Shown: positions 24,965 to 33,785, counted from the stretch's first letter. The stretch: DNA of 40,293 bases from Pseudomonadota bacterium (GCA_021795435.1 JAJYPJ010000016.1:1-40293); one strand, 5' to 3'. Notes: generated by a model not told the origin, from the letters alone. Program-made: numbers and translations.

Positions 24965-26841
24965 GTGGGCATTCCCGCTTCGTGAGCATATGCCTTCACC
25001 GCGCCAACAATGAAGCGCGCCGTGATCGGCGTGCCATCGAAATGCAGGATGGGAACCAGTCGGGCAGGATCGAGTCCAAAATCGTCCACGAGCAGGCTCC
25101 GGAGTTGGGCATCCCGATTTTGCTCGACGACAAACACCGGCCCATGCGACTCGATGAATTCGCGCACGGCGCCACTGAAAGGAAACGCGCGAACGCGCAG
25201 GATGTCCATGGCCAGGCCAGCTTGTTCGAGCGATTCGACGGCTTCTCGCATGGCTGGCGCTGTCGATCCGAAATAGATTGCGCCCCAGGTGGTAGGCCGA
25301 TGCGAGGCGTTCGGAACGGGAGGCGGAACGAGGCTGCGCGCCGTGTCGAACTTTCGCAGCAGCCGCTCCATGTTGTCGACGTAATCGCGGCCGCGTTCCG
25401 AGTAGCGCGCATAGGCGTCGCGGGAGGTTCCGCGCGTGAAATAGCTCCCCCGCGTTGGGTGCGTGCCGGGAAGCGTGCGCCAGGGTATGCCGTCGCCATC
25501 CACATCCTTGTAACGACCAAAGTCTGTTCCTGCCTCAAGTTGCTCGAAACTCATCACCTTGCCGCGGTCATAGCGGTTGGTCTCGCTCCACGCCAGAGGG
25601 GCGCAGAGGCGCTGGTTCATGGCGATATCGAGGTCGCTCATGACGAAGACGGGTGTCTGCAACCGATCAGCGAGATCGAGCGCCGATGCGGCGAATTCGA
25701 AACACTCGTGCGGGTCCTCGGGAAACAGAAGTACGTGCCTCGTATCACCGTGCGACGCGTAGGCGCATGCGACCAGATCTGCTTGCTGGGTGCGTGTAGG
25801 CATTCCGGTGGAAGGGCCACCGCGTTGCACGTCAATGATCGTCATGGGTATTTCGGCGAAATAGGCAAGGCCGATGATCTCGCTCATGAGCGAGATGCCC
25901 GGCCCGCTGGTTGCTGTGAACGCGCGAGCCCCGTTCCAACCTGCGCCCGCGACGATGCCGATTGAAGCGATTTCGTCCTCCGCCTGCACGACCGCGTACC
26001 GACGCCGCCCGCTGGCCGGATCAATGCGAAGCTTGTGGCAATAGTTCTGGAAGGACTCGGCGAGGGACGACGAGGGAGTGATCGGATACCAAGCGCAGAC
26101 GGTGGCGCCCCCATAGACGCAACCCAGGGCCGCAGCGCGGTTTCCATCGATGAATATGCGGTCGCCGACGGCGTTGGACCTACGAACCGACAGGCCAATA
26201 GCCGGCAAGTGATCCCGAGCGTACACGTAGCCCATCCGCAGCGCCTGGACATTCGGTTCGAGCAGCCGAGGCTTGCTCTTGTATTGCTCGGCAATCAGGG
26301 TCTCGATCGCGCCCATGTCAATGCGCAGCAATGCAGCAAGCGCGCCAACGTAGAGGATGTTCTTGAAAAGCTGACGCTGGCGTGGATCGGCCCAGGTGCT
26401 GTTGCAGATTTCGGTGAGCGGCATGCCGATCATCGTGATGTCTGAACGCATTTTCGTGGCTGCAAGTGGCCGCGTGCTGTCGTAGAAGAGGTACCCGCCC
26501 ACGTCCACTTCGGCGATATCGTCGTCCCACGTCTGGGGATTCATCGCCACCATGAGGTCGACGCCGCCACGACGTCCCAGGTGTCCCGCACCGCTGATTC
26601 GCACTTCGTACCAGGTAGGCAGCCCTTGGATGTTGCTCGGGAATATATTCCGCGGACCCACGGGCACTCCCATGCGCAGGATCGCCCTGGCGAACAGCTC
26701 GTTGGCGGAGGCTGAGCCCGAGCCATTCACGTTGGCGAACTTCACGACGAAATCGTTGACTGCCTCCAATGGTGCCGCCGGGACCGTCCGGGCATCGGTC
26801 ACCGGCATGGCGACTCCGGGTGACGCGTCTTCTGCAGTCAT
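24961..26841 (-). CDS. korA: 2-oxoacid:ferredoxin oxidoreductase, fused gamma-alpha subunit
   Basis: The 626-residue product joins two subunits of the complex. Residues ~25-195 form the gamma-type domain (KFANVNGSGSAS... and GGVDLMVAMN), and the rest forms the alpha (pyrimidine-binding) domain beginning with YPITPSSSLAES (about 252-263) and including TSGPGISLMSE and RGGPSTGMPT. The last has the threonine that contacts the oxoacid carboxylate in this family. The frame is open back to 27132, but those 97 residues overlap the upstream gene and are a shadow; the ATG at 26841 overlaps the upstream stop as ATGA. It works with KorB and probably takes or gives electrons through the flavoprotein encoded next to it. 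Confidence 0.88.
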   Translation of the reverse strand: MTAEDASPGVAMPVTDARTVPAAPLEAVNDFVVKFANVNGSGSASANELFARAILRMGVPVGPRNIFPSNIQGLPTWYEVRISGAGHLGRRGGVDLMVAMNPQTWDDDIAEVDVGGYLFYDSTRPLAATKMRSDITMIGMPLTEICNSTWADPRQRQLFKNILYVGALAALLRIDMGAIETLIAEQYKSKPRLLEPNVQALRMGYVYARDHLPAIGLSVRRSNAVGDRIFIDGNRAAALGCVYGGATVCAWYPITPSSSLAESFQNYCHKLRIDPASGRRRYAVVQAEDEIASIGIVAGAGWNGARAFTATSGPGISLMSEIIGLAYFAEIPMTIIDVQRGGPSTGMPTRTQQADLVACAYASHGDTRHVLLFPEDPHECFEFAASALDLADRLQTPVFVMSDLDIAMNQRLCAPLAWSETNRYDRGKVMSFEQLEAGTDFGRYKDVDGDGIPWRTLPGTHPTRGSYFTRGTSRDAYARYSERGRDYVDNMERLLRKFDTARSLVPPPVPNASHRPTTWGAIYFGSTAPAMREAVESLEQAGLAMDILRVRAFPFSGAVREFIESHGPVFVVEQNRDAQLRSLLVDDFGLDPARLVPILHFDGTPITARFIVGAVKAYAHEAGMPT

Positions 26842-28664
26842 CACCGGATCTCCCTGCCGGCTTCCACGGATTCGCGGTCGGGCGCGGCGCGTGATAACTC
26901 CAGCAGGAACTTCTGCATGTCCCACGCGCCTGTTGGACAGCGCTCCGCGCAAAGACCGCAGTGCAGACAGACATCCTCGTCCTTGACCATCACGCGGCCG
27001 GTTCGGAGACTGTCGGATACGTATAGGTCCTGGCGCACATTCAGTGCCGGCGCGCGTAATTGCCTGCGCAGATCCGCCTCGTCGCCATTGGTGGTGAAGG
27101 TGATGCAGTCCATCGGGCAGATGTCGGTGCACGCGTCACATTCGATGCACAGTTCGCGCTTGAAGACCGTCTGAACATCGCAATTCAGACAGCGCTGGGC
27201 TTCCTTCCAGGCATTGCTACCGTCGAAGCCCAGCTCCACTTCAACCCGGATGCTCTTCAACGCCAGCTCTGCAGCCGCCCACGGCACCTTGCGGCGTGGT
27301 TCCGGTGAGATGTCGTTGTCATAGCTCCACTCGTGGATGCCCATTTTCTGGGAGGTCATGTGCACCCGAGGTGGTGGCCGCAGCCGGACATCTTCTCCGC
27401 GCATCCATCGATCCATCGAAATCGCTGCCTCGTGGCCATGCGCTACGGCCCAGATGATGTTCTTGGGCCCAAATGCTGCATCGCCTCCGAAGAACACATT
27501 GGGCAAACTTGATTGCAGCGTGGCGGTATCCAGCACCGGTAGGCCGCCGTCGTCGAAAGCGAGGCCAAGGTCACGTTCGATCCAGGGGAAGGAGTTCTCT
27601 TGCCCCACCGCGATGATGGCCTCGTCGCATTCAATGCGCTGGTCAGGCTCGCCTGACGGAACCAGTCGTCGGGCCCCACGATCGTCGAGTTCAGGCCGCA
27701 CCTTGCGGAAACGCACGGCCATGAGCCTGCCCTTCTCGTGTTCGAACTCGACGGGCACCAGATAATTCAGGATCGGGATGCCTTCATGCTGGGCATCCTC
27801 CTTTTCCCACGGAGATGCCTTCATTTCATCGTAGCCAGAACGGACGATGACCTTGACCGCCGTGCCGCCCAGCCTCCGCGCCGAACGGCAACAGTCCATC
27901 GCGGTGTTGCCGCCACCCAATACGATCACGCGCTTGCCGATCGACGTGACGTGGCCGAACGACACCGAGGCGAGCCAGTCAATGCCTATATGGATTCGCG
28001 CGGCTGCCTCTCGGCGCCCTGGAAGATCCAGGTCGCGCCCACGAGGAGCACCGCTGCCAACGAAGATTGCATCGAATCCATCGCTCAGGAGTCGCCGAAG
28101 CGAGCTGATGGGCGTTCCTCCGTGGAACTGGATGCCAAGACCAAGGATGTAGCCAATTTCCTCGTCGATGACTTCTTCCGGAAGGCGGAAGCGCGGGACC
28201 TGTGTCCGCATGAATCCACCCGCCTTGGGGTCGCGGTCGAACACGGAGACCTGGTATCCGAGATGAGCCAGGTCGCGAGCGACGGTCAACGATGCCGGGC
28301 CGGCGCCAACACAAGCCACGCGCCTTCCATTGGCGGCCGCACGCTGAGGAAGGCGTGCCTGAATGTCTCCCTTGTGGTCCGCGGCGACGCGCTTGAGACG
28401 GCATATCGCCACGGACTCCGCTTCGTTTCCATTGTTCGTTTCAACGCGCACGCGGCGACAAGCCGGTTCACAGGGGCGATCGCACGTGCGCCCCAGAATC
28501 CCGGGGAACACATTCGAGTGCCAATTGACCATGTAGGCATCCGCATAGCGTCCGGCGGCAATGAGCCGGATGTACTCGGGAACGGGAGTATGGGCCGGGC
28601 AGGCCCACTGGCAGTCGACCACCTTGTGGAAATGGTCCGGTTTGCTTGTGTCCGTGGGGTGCAC
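26841..28664 (-). CDS. Iron-sulfur flavoprotein (GltD-like NAD(P)H oxidoreductase) with C-terminal 2[4Fe-4S] ferredoxin domain
   Basis: The 607-residue product has four parts. The N-terminal cysteine set (Cys18, 22, 61, 65, 69) binds iron-sulfur as in the glutamate synthase small subunit. An FAD Rossmann motif VACVGAGPA lies at about 117-125 and an NAD(P)H Rossmann motif VLGGGNTA at about 248-255. The C-terminal dicluster ferredoxin has CIECDACTDICP (from about 506) and CLHCGLCAERCP (from about 566). It most likely shuttles electrons between ferredoxin or the KorAB clusters and NAD(P)H. The frame is open to 28802, but GTG at 28664 is chosen because GGAGG (28671-28675) lies 6 bases before it and the protein then starts like its family. 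It overlaps korA by ATGA. Confidence 0.85.
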   Translation of the reverse strand: MHPTDTSKPDHFHKVVDCQWACPAHTPVPEYIRLIAAGRYADAYMVNWHSNVFPGILGRTCDRPCEPACRRVRVETNNGNEAESVAICRLKRVAADHKGDIQARLPQRAAANGRRVACVGAGPASLTVARDLAHLGYQVSVFDRDPKAGGFMRTQVPRFRLPEEVIDEEIGYILGLGIQFHGGTPISSLRRLLSDGFDAIFVGSGAPRGRDLDLPGRREAAARIHIGIDWLASVSFGHVTSIGKRVIVLGGGNTAMDCCRSARRLGGTAVKVIVRSGYDEMKASPWEKEDAQHEGIPILNYLVPVEFEHEKGRLMAVRFRKVRPELDDRGARRLVPSGEPDQRIECDEAIIAVGQENSFPWIERDLGLAFDDGGLPVLDTATLQSSLPNVFFGGDAAFGPKNIIWAVAHGHEAAISMDRWMRGEDVRLRPPPRVHMTSQKMGIHEWSYDNDISPEPRRKVPWAAAELALKSIRVEVELGFDGSNAWKEAQRCLNCDVQTVFKRELCIECDACTDICPMDCITFTTNGDEADLRRQLRAPALNVRQDLYVSDSLRTGRVMVKDEDVCLHCGLCAERCPTGAWDMQKFLLELSRAAPDRESVEAGREIR

Positions 28665-28788
28665 CGCGTACCTCCGCACAGGAAGCGACGACGCGCCCGC
28701 CGAACCAGTTGATCGCGCGGGCGACACGGGTCGAACCCCGACGAGTCTAGCCTTCCACCGATGGGCTGCACGCTGCGGTGCGGCGCAT

Positions 28789-30072
28789 CTAGCGCTCGAC
28801 AATTGCAGCGACGCCCATTCCCCCCGCGGTGCAGATGGAAATCAATCCGCGACCTGCGCCACGACTGGCAAGCAGCTTTGCCATCGTCGCCAATATGCGA
28901 GCACCGGTTGCGGCAAACGGGTGTCCCACCGCGAGCGAAGAGCCGTTCACATTCAGACGGGCCGGATCGATTGCACCCAAGGGGCCGTCCCAGCCAAGTC
29001 GTTCTCGACAGTACTCCGCCGATTGCCATGCGCGCAGCGTACAGAGCACTTGCGCGGCAAAGGCCTCATGGATTTCGTAGTAGTCGAAATCCTGCAATGC
29101 AAGCTGGCGCCTCTTCAAAAGGCGGGCCACCGCTACGGTGGGTGCCATCAGGAGGCCCTCGCCCGCGACGAAGTTGACTGCCGCCACTTCGGCGTCCACC
29201 AGATAGGCCTGGATTGGCAAATGGTGCCGGTTCGCCCAGTCCTCGCTGGCCAGCAGGACGGCGGCGGCACCGTCGGACAGCCCGGTGGAATTGCCGGCGG
29301 TCAGGGTACCCAGGCCGGAAACCTTGTCAAAAGCAGGCTTCAAGGAGCCTAGCTTCTCCAGGGTCGTGTCGGGTCGCAAAAAGCCATCGCGCTCTTGCCC
29401 ACGCAAGGGAACGACCAGGTCATCGAAAAATCCGGACTCGTACGCTGCCGCCAGCTTGCGGTGGCTCTCAAGCGCCAATTCGTCCTGCTCGACGCGACCA
29501 ATTCCCCACTGCCGCGCCATCTGCTCGGCGTGCTGGCCCATGCTGAGACCGGTTCGCGGCTCGGCGACACCGGGAAAAGCGGGCTTGAGATCGCGGAGCC
29601 GGAAGCCGTGTAGCGCGGCTCGCAGTTTTGCGCCCGCGCCCCGGGCACGGTTTACCGACAGTAACCGCCTGCGAAGGGCATCGGACAGGGCGATCGGAAC
29701 ATCGCTGGTCGTATCACTGCCGCCGGCAATGCCAACCTCGATCTGGCCGCAGGCGATCTTGTTGGCGATCAATATGGCATTGTCCAACGACGTGCCACAC
29801 GCGCGTGCGGTGGTGATCGCTGGCGTCGTCGCGGCCAAGCCCGAGGCGAGAGTGATCTCGCGGGCCAAATTCCAGTCCGAATCAAGCTTGAGCACTGCGC
29901 CGAACGCCACCTCGCCGAGTTCGAGGCCCGCAATGCCCATGCGATCGACCAGGGTGCTGACGGCCCTCAGGCCCATTCCGAAGGTGCCCACTTCCGCGTA
30001 GGCGGTGTTATTGCGACAAAACGGGATGCGGCTACCGCCGAGAATCGCGGTGCGGCGAAGCGTCTGGGCCAT
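28789..30072 (-). CDS. Thiolase (acetyl-CoA acyltransferase, FadI-like)
   Basis: Thiolases either cleave 3-ketoacyl-CoA or condense acyl-CoAs. The 427-residue product has the nucleophilic Cys92 in RACGTSLDNA, the histidine in EIHEAFAAQ (about 354-362), the second GH pair in AVGHPFAATGAR and the second cysteine in CTAGGMGVA near the C-terminus. All catalytic groups are present. The length and N-terminal pattern are closer to FadI-type thiolases than to AtoB. The ATG at 30072 has AGGAG 8 bases upstream; the frame open to 30135 is extension. No hydratase-dehydrogenase partner (FadJ) is adjacent. The flavoprotein gene starts 124 bases downstream on the same strand. Confidence 0.88.
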   Translation of the reverse strand: MAQTLRRTAILGGSRIPFCRNNTAYAEVGTFGMGLRAVSTLVDRMGIAGLELGEVAFGAVLKLDSDWNLAREITLASGLAATTPAITTARACGTSLDNAILIANKIACGQIEVGIAGGSDTTSDVPIALSDALRRRLLSVNRARGAGAKLRAALHGFRLRDLKPAFPGVAEPRTGLSMGQHAEQMARQWGIGRVEQDELALESHRKLAAAYESGFFDDLVVPLRGQERDGFLRPDTTLEKLGSLKPAFDKVSGLGTLTAGNSTGLSDGAAAVLLASEDWANRHHLPIQAYLVDAEVAAVNFVAGEGLLMAPTVAVARLLKRRQLALQDFDYYEIHEAFAAQVLCTLRAWQSAEYCRERLGWDGPLGAIDPARLNVNGSSLAVGHPFAATGARILATMAKLLASRGAGRGLISICTAGGMGVAAIVER

Positions 30073-30216
30073 GCGTCGACTCCTGCGGCCATTCGAAAGG
30101 CTTCCCACTCTAGCCCAGCAGGCGCGCATCGCCATCCACGGTAATCAAGTCGCGCCTTCGACGTGCCGCCCCCGTCGCCGCGGTTGCTAAACTCCTGATT
30201 TTGACCCTCTGGCGCC

Positions 30217-31344
30217 ATGAGCCATACCGTTCCGCTGTACGCGGTGCTCGCCTGCGAGCTTTTGCCCGGATCGATCCCCGAGGCGCTCCTGTTGGAGCGC
30301 GATGCGACGGAAGCGCTGGTGAAAGCCGTCGCCGACGATCTACTGCGCTTGCTTCCCGAGGTCGAGAATGCGCGCCTGATACTCGGCGGTACCCTTCTGG
30401 ACGGTGCCGAGGTCCTGCGGCCAGGCTTTGCCGCACACGCTTCGCTGGCTGAATTGGGCCTTCGCCTGCCGCATGGCAACGGCGGGGTGGTCGGCATTGG
30501 ATCGCATCAGGGACGCATGCCGTCCCTGGCCTTGCAGCCAGACGCCCAATTCGCGGGTTCGCCGATGCGTTATTTGCCACTGGTCATTGAAGCCGATCCG
30601 GATCAGGCCGACGCGCTGGGGGGACGGCTCGAGCAGGTATTGGCGCAACAGGGTGAAGCCGGTGCCAATGCCGCCGACCGCATCATGCGGGCGTGTGGTG
30701 TGCGCCTGGCGCATGCGCGCTATCTGAGCTTGGCCGATCTTCTCGCATTGAACTGCGTGCAGTATGAACACGCAGGATTTGCTGTGCACTGGTTGTTGAT
30801 CGAAGCCGCGTTGATGTCCCCGGGGCGCGTCGAAACGGCGCTCAGCCCGCATGGTGCTCGCTGGTCCTGGGATGGCACCCATGTTGCCCTCGAAACACCG
30901 CGGGCATTCATCACGCGCACCCAGCCGCCGCCTGAATCGAGGGTCAATGCATATGCTTCTGCCGTGTTCGAGCTGCGGCAAGCAGCGGCTTTGTTCGGTG
31001 TCCATGGACTGATACTGGGTGCACAGGCCGATGCGGAGCCTGGCACGCGTTTCGTCGACGGGGGCATTGTCGAACGCCTAGCCGAATCACGCGATGGCGC
31101 GTGTTGGCCGGCTTCGGCGGCGCTCTGCCTGCTCCGGGCCCCGGGATTGGGCGTCGTGGCAATGCTCCGCGGTGATCCGGAATTGCGGCGCGCTCATGCA
31201 CTGGCGACACCGCTGTCGCTGGATGGTTTGCGCGCGTTGAAGGCGGAAATGGATGCGGGACTGGGGTTGCGTTCCGACGAAGCTGCCTTGGCCGAAGTCG
31301 ATGCCGGGGGCGTGCCCTGGCCGGCACGTTCCGTGCGGCACTGA
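30217..31344 (+). CDS. Conserved-looking hypothetical protein, function unknown
   Basis: I do not recognise this 375-residue protein. It has no signal peptide or membrane segment. It is predicted mostly alpha/beta, with leucine- and alanine-rich helices alternating with short strands; a phrase like GNGGVVGIGSHQGRMPS (about 88-104) and the central HAGFAVHWLLIEAAL (about 185-199) stand out as possible conserved spots. Codon use and GC at third positions resemble the neighbours, and the long frame with a sensible start (MSHTVPLYAVLACELLPG) supports a real gene. It starts 144 bases from the divergent thiolase gene. A hairpin follows at 31361-31387. Confidence 0.75.
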   Translation: MSHTVPLYAVLACELLPGSIPEALLLERDATEALVKAVADDLLRLLPEVENARLILGGTLLDGAEVLRPGFAAHASLAELGLRLPHGNGGVVGIGSHQGRMPSLALQPDAQFAGSPMRYLPLVIEADPDQADALGGRLEQVLAQQGEAGANAADRIMRACGVRLAHARYLSLADLLALNCVQYEHAGFAVHWLLIEAALMSPGRVETALSPHGARWSWDGTHVALETPRAFITRTQPPPESRVNAYASAVFELRQAAALFGVHGLILGAQADAEPGTRFVDGGIVERLAESRDGACWPASAALCLLRAPGLGVVAMLRGDPELRRAHALATPLSLDGLRALKAEMDAGLGLRSDEAALAEVDAGGVPWPARSVRH

Positions 31345-31360
31345 GATGGCCCGGACATCG

Positions 31361-31387
31361 CCCTTGTTTGCCCGCGGCCAACAAGGG
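31361..31387 (+). terminator. Hairpin between the hypothetical gene and aqpZ
   Basis: CCCTTGTT (31361-31368) pairs perfectly with AACAAGGG (31380-31387) around an 11-base loop, 16 bases after the stop of the preceding gene. No T-run follows. It may end the upstream transcript so that aqpZ is expressed separately. Confidence 0.4.
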
Positions 31388-31434
31388 ATGTAGCGTGCGC
31401 GCCGGGCCGGTTGTCCGGCATCGGGAGCGTCGCC

Positions 31435-32133
31435 ATGGGACTTTGGAAACGCAGTTTTGCTGAATTCTTCGGTACTTACTGGCTGGTTCTGGGAGGCTGC
31501 GGAAGCGCGGTACTGGCTGCGGCTTTCCCGGGCCTGGGCATTGGCTTTTCCGGCGTAGCGTTGGCATTCGGGCTGAGCGTTCTGACCATGGTTTACGCGG
31601 TTGGAGCCATTTCGGGCGGGCATTTCAATCCAGCGGTATCCGCTGGCCTTGCGGCGGGAGGTCGATTTGCCTGGAAAGACCTGCTGCCGTACTGGGCGGC
31701 GCAGGTGATCGGCGCGATCGCGGCGGCGGGTACGCTCTACCTCATCGCCAGTGGCAAGCCGGGATTTGACGCCACGTCGAGCGGATTTGCGAGTAACGGC
31801 TACGGCGCCCATTCGCCCGGCGGCTATTCGTTGCAGGCCGTGATGATCACCGAGTTCGTGCTTACGGCCTTGTTTGTATTTGTCATCATGGGTGCAACGT
31901 CAAAGCGCGCGCCGTCCGGATTCGCCGGCATCGCCATTGGCTTGACGCTGACGCTGATCCATCTCGTGAGCATCCCCGTCGACAACACGTCCGTCAATCC
32001 GGCCCGCAGCACGGGCCCTGCCTTGTTCCAAGGCGGCTGGGCGCTGCACCAGTTGTGGGTCTTCTGGGTGGTTCCGCTGCTTGGCGGCGTCGTGGGCGGG
32101 TGGATCTACCGCGCGTTGCTCGAGGACCATTGA
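31435..32133 (+). CDS. aqpZ: Aquaporin Z
   Basis: AqpZ is a tetrameric water channel of the inner membrane. The 232-residue product has six membrane helices and both NPA boxes: GGHFNPAVS (NPA at about 65-67) and NTSVNPARS (NPA at about 188-190). The second is followed by the arginine (Arg191) of the selectivity filter, with His176 and Thr185 in the matching places of a water-selective filter. The ATG at 31435 ([14 protein letters not shown]) fits the family and has GGGAG upstream; the TTG at 31411 is less likely. It is followed by a hairpin at 32192-32218 and is convergent with the small membrane protein. Confidence 0.95.
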   Translation: MGLWKRSFAEFFGTYWLVLGGCGSAVLAAAFPGLGIGFSGVALAFGLSVLTMVYAVGAISGGHFNPAVSAGLAAGGRFAWKDLLPYWAAQVIGAIAAAGTLYLIASGKPGFDATSSGFASNGYGAHSPGGYSLQAVMITEFVLTALFVFVIMGATSKRAPSGFAGIAIGLTLTLIHLVSIPVDNTSVNPARSTGPALFQGGWALHQLWVFWVVPLLGGVVGGWIYRALLEDH

Positions 32134-32191
32134 GGCGGGTGTCCTCTCCCGGGGGGCGGCGTGAGAGACTCGACGGAAGGCGATCGGCGCT

Positions 32192-32218
32192 GATCCGCGG
32201 ACTGTCGGCTCGCGGATC
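32192..32218. terminator. Hairpin between convergent aqpZ and small membrane protein
   Basis: GATCCGCG (32192-32199) pairs perfectly with CGCGGATC (32211-32218) around an 11-base loop. It lies 58 bases after the aqpZ stop and 46 bases beyond the stop of the minus-strand gene. Without a T-run, a bidirectional terminator role is likely but not certain. Confidence 0.45.
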
Positions 32219-32264
32219 CGCCGCCATCATGGCCCTTCTTGGCCAGGTGGGTGCCGTCTGCTCG

Positions 32265-32510
32265 TCATCGAATCGGGCGCGCGCTGACGCGCAGGCGCGC
32301 GATCCGGGAAAGTAACCACAGCAGAGCCAGACCTCCCGTCAGCAAAGCGAGCCTGCGCACATGGCGATGCATCGGAAGCATCAGCGCGGCGGCGAGAACA
32401 ATGGCGATGCCCATGCCGGAGGGAAGCAACGGCGACAAGATGCAACCGGCCAGGGCCATCGCAGCGAGACGGCCGGGACCGGGCAACGCGAGAGCAGGAG
32501 TATCGGGCAT
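32265..32510 (-). CDS. Small hypothetical inner-membrane protein
   Basis: This 81-residue protein begins MPDTPALALPGPG and has hydrophobic segments at about residues 14-28, 31-46 and 54-69, separated by glycine/proline turns and a basic HRHVRR loop, and ends in a basic tail. Two or three membrane passes with a positive-inside pattern are likely. The frame is open much further (to 33473), but that part is antisense to aroE. The ATG at 32510 has a modest AAGAG-type site upstream. It is divergent from aroE. No function can be assigned. Confidence 0.55.
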   Translation of the reverse strand: MPDTPALALPGPGRLAAMALAGCILSPLLPSGMGIAIVLAAALMLPMHRHVRRLALLTGGLALLWLLSRIARLRVSARPIR

Positions 32511-32610
32511 ATGCGACTCTTCGCTAGGGAGGAGGCACAGGCTGCCTGAGGGCCATCGCACGGATTGCGACGCTTCGCAGCCCCGATCGCTCGGAACGCG
32601 CGACCATGCA

Positions 32611-32616
32611 TACAAT
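32611..32616 (+). promoter_or_regulatory. Possible -10 element of aroE
   Basis: TACAAT (5/6 match to TATAAT) lies 30 bases before the aroE ATG, at a suitable distance for a short leader. The hexamer 17 bases upstream is a poor -35, so this is a weak candidate. Confidence 0.3.
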
Positions 32617-32645
32617 GTGCGTCCCGCACGCTGGAGTCTGACCAC

Positions 32646-33485
32646 ATGACAACGATGGCCCGCTGTGGCGTCGTCGGGCATCCGATCGCACATAGCCTCT
32701 CCCCCGAAATCCACGCTGCGTTCGCCGCGCAATTTGGCCGTGCCCTGACTTATGAGCGCATTGATCTGGCTCCCGAGGGCCTTGCCGAAGGCGTCCGGGC
32801 ATTCTTTGCCGAAGGCGGTACGGGGCTCAACATCACGTTGCCGCACAAGCAGGCGGCAGCCCGGCTGGCTGATCGACTGGGGCCTTGGGCGAAGCGGCTG
32901 GATGCCGTCAATCTCCTCACCCGAGAAGCGGATGGAACCCTGAGCGGGGAGAACGTGGACGGGGCGGCCATGGTTCGCGACCTCGCCGAGCGTTACCGGG
33001 TCGACCTGCGCGGCCATGACGTTCTGGTGCTCGGAGCGGGCGGGGCTGGTCGCGCAGCCGTATGGGCCCTGCTGGATGCGGGCGTGCGGCGCATCACCGT
33101 CGTCAATCGCCATCCAGCCAGTGCCGATGCGCTCGTGGATGCCATTGGCGAGCCAGATCGCGTACTGAGCCGCTATTGGGATGACCTGCCGGTCATTGGC
33201 GTCTTCGACCTGATCATCAACACGACCAGCGCCGGCGTGCTGGGCCAGCACATGGAGCTGCCCTTCAAACTGGTCACCCCACGTGCGACGTGCTACGACG
33301 TCTCCTATGGTCGTGCAGCTTCCGACTTCATGGCCTGGGCGCACGCTGCCGGCGCGCGCTATGCGTTTGATGGTCTCGGGATGCTCGTCGAGGGCGGCGC
33401 CATGGCTTACGCCCGTTGGTTCGGGGAGACCCCCGATACCGAACCCGTATTCACCCTGCTGCGCAGCCAGCATCCGCAGGCCTGA
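32646..33485 (+). CDS. aroE: Shikimate dehydrogenase
   Basis: AroE reduces 3-dehydroshikimate to shikimate with NADPH in the pathway to aromatic amino acids. The 279-residue product has the substrate-binding SLSP (about 17-20), the catalytic lysine in ITLPHK (Lys68), the catalytic aspartate in NVDG (Asp105), the NADPH-binding GAGGAGRA (about 130-137) and NTTSAG. The C-terminal GLGMLVEGG also fits the family. The ATG at 32646 gives the usual N-terminus; the frame is open 27 residues further upstream without similarity. The downstream YkgJ-like gene starts 9 bases after its stop, so the two are likely co-transcribed. Confidence 0.96.
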   Translation: MTTMARCGVVGHPIAHSLSPEIHAAFAAQFGRALTYERIDLAPEGLAEGVRAFFAEGGTGLNITLPHKQAAARLADRLGPWAKRLDAVNLLTREADGTLSGENVDGAAMVRDLAERYRVDLRGHDVLVLGAGGAGRAAVWALLDAGVRRITVVNRHPASADALVDAIGEPDRVLSRYWDDLPVIGVFDLIINTTSAGVLGQHMELPFKLVTPRATCYDVSYGRAASDFMAWAHAAGARYAFDGLGMLVEGGAMAYARWFGETPDTEPVFTLLRSQHPQA

Positions 33486-33494
33486 GGTTCACCC

Positions 33495-33785
33495 ATGCAT
33501 TGCCGCGCGGGTTGCGGGGCTTGCTGCATCGCGCCTTCGATCAGTTCTTCGATCCCCGGCATGGCGCAGGGCAAGCCCGCGGGCTTGCCCTGCGTGCAGT
33601 TACAGCCTGACTTTCGATGCGCGCTCTTCGGCAGTCCGGAACGGCCGAGGGTCTGCGCGAGCCTGCGCGCGACCTTGGCCATGTGCGGGACTTCCCGTGA
33701 GGATGCGCTTGGAAGACTGGCTGCACTGGAAGTGGCGACATCGCCGTCAAGTGGCGCAAGCCCACCAATCGAGACGGGCGACTGA
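33495..33785 (+). CDS. YkgJ-family cysteine-cluster protein
   Basis: This 96-residue protein shows the family start CRAGCGACCIAPSISS, GKPAGLPCVQL, then FRCALFG...RPRVCASLR and MCG, giving about eight cysteines in the spacing of YkgJ (CxxCxxxCC-type, possible zinc or iron-sulfur binding) proteins. Here the first cluster reads C3-x3-C7-x2-C10-C11. Cellular role is unknown. It begins 9 bases after aroE, which suggests a shared transcript. A short serine/proline-rich tail (after about residue 78) is probably disordered. Confidence 0.85.
   Translation: MHCRAGCGACCIAPSISSSIPGMAQGKPAGLPCVQLQPDFRCALFGSPERPRVCASLRATLAMCGTSREDALGRLAALEVATSPSSGASPPIETGD

Noticed and set aside
26842-27132. 97-residue N-terminal extension of korA
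   Set aside because: It overlaps the ferredoxin-domain coding end of the flavoprotein gene in another frame; the ATGA junction at 26841 is the better start.
27738-28712. 324-residue plus-strand open frame opposite the flavoprotein gene
   Set aside because: Antisense to an iron-sulfur flavoprotein with clear cofactor motifs.
32511-33473. Long upstream part of the minus-strand frame that ends at 32265
   Set aside because: Only the last 81 codons (32265-32510) look like a protein; the rest is antisense to aroE.
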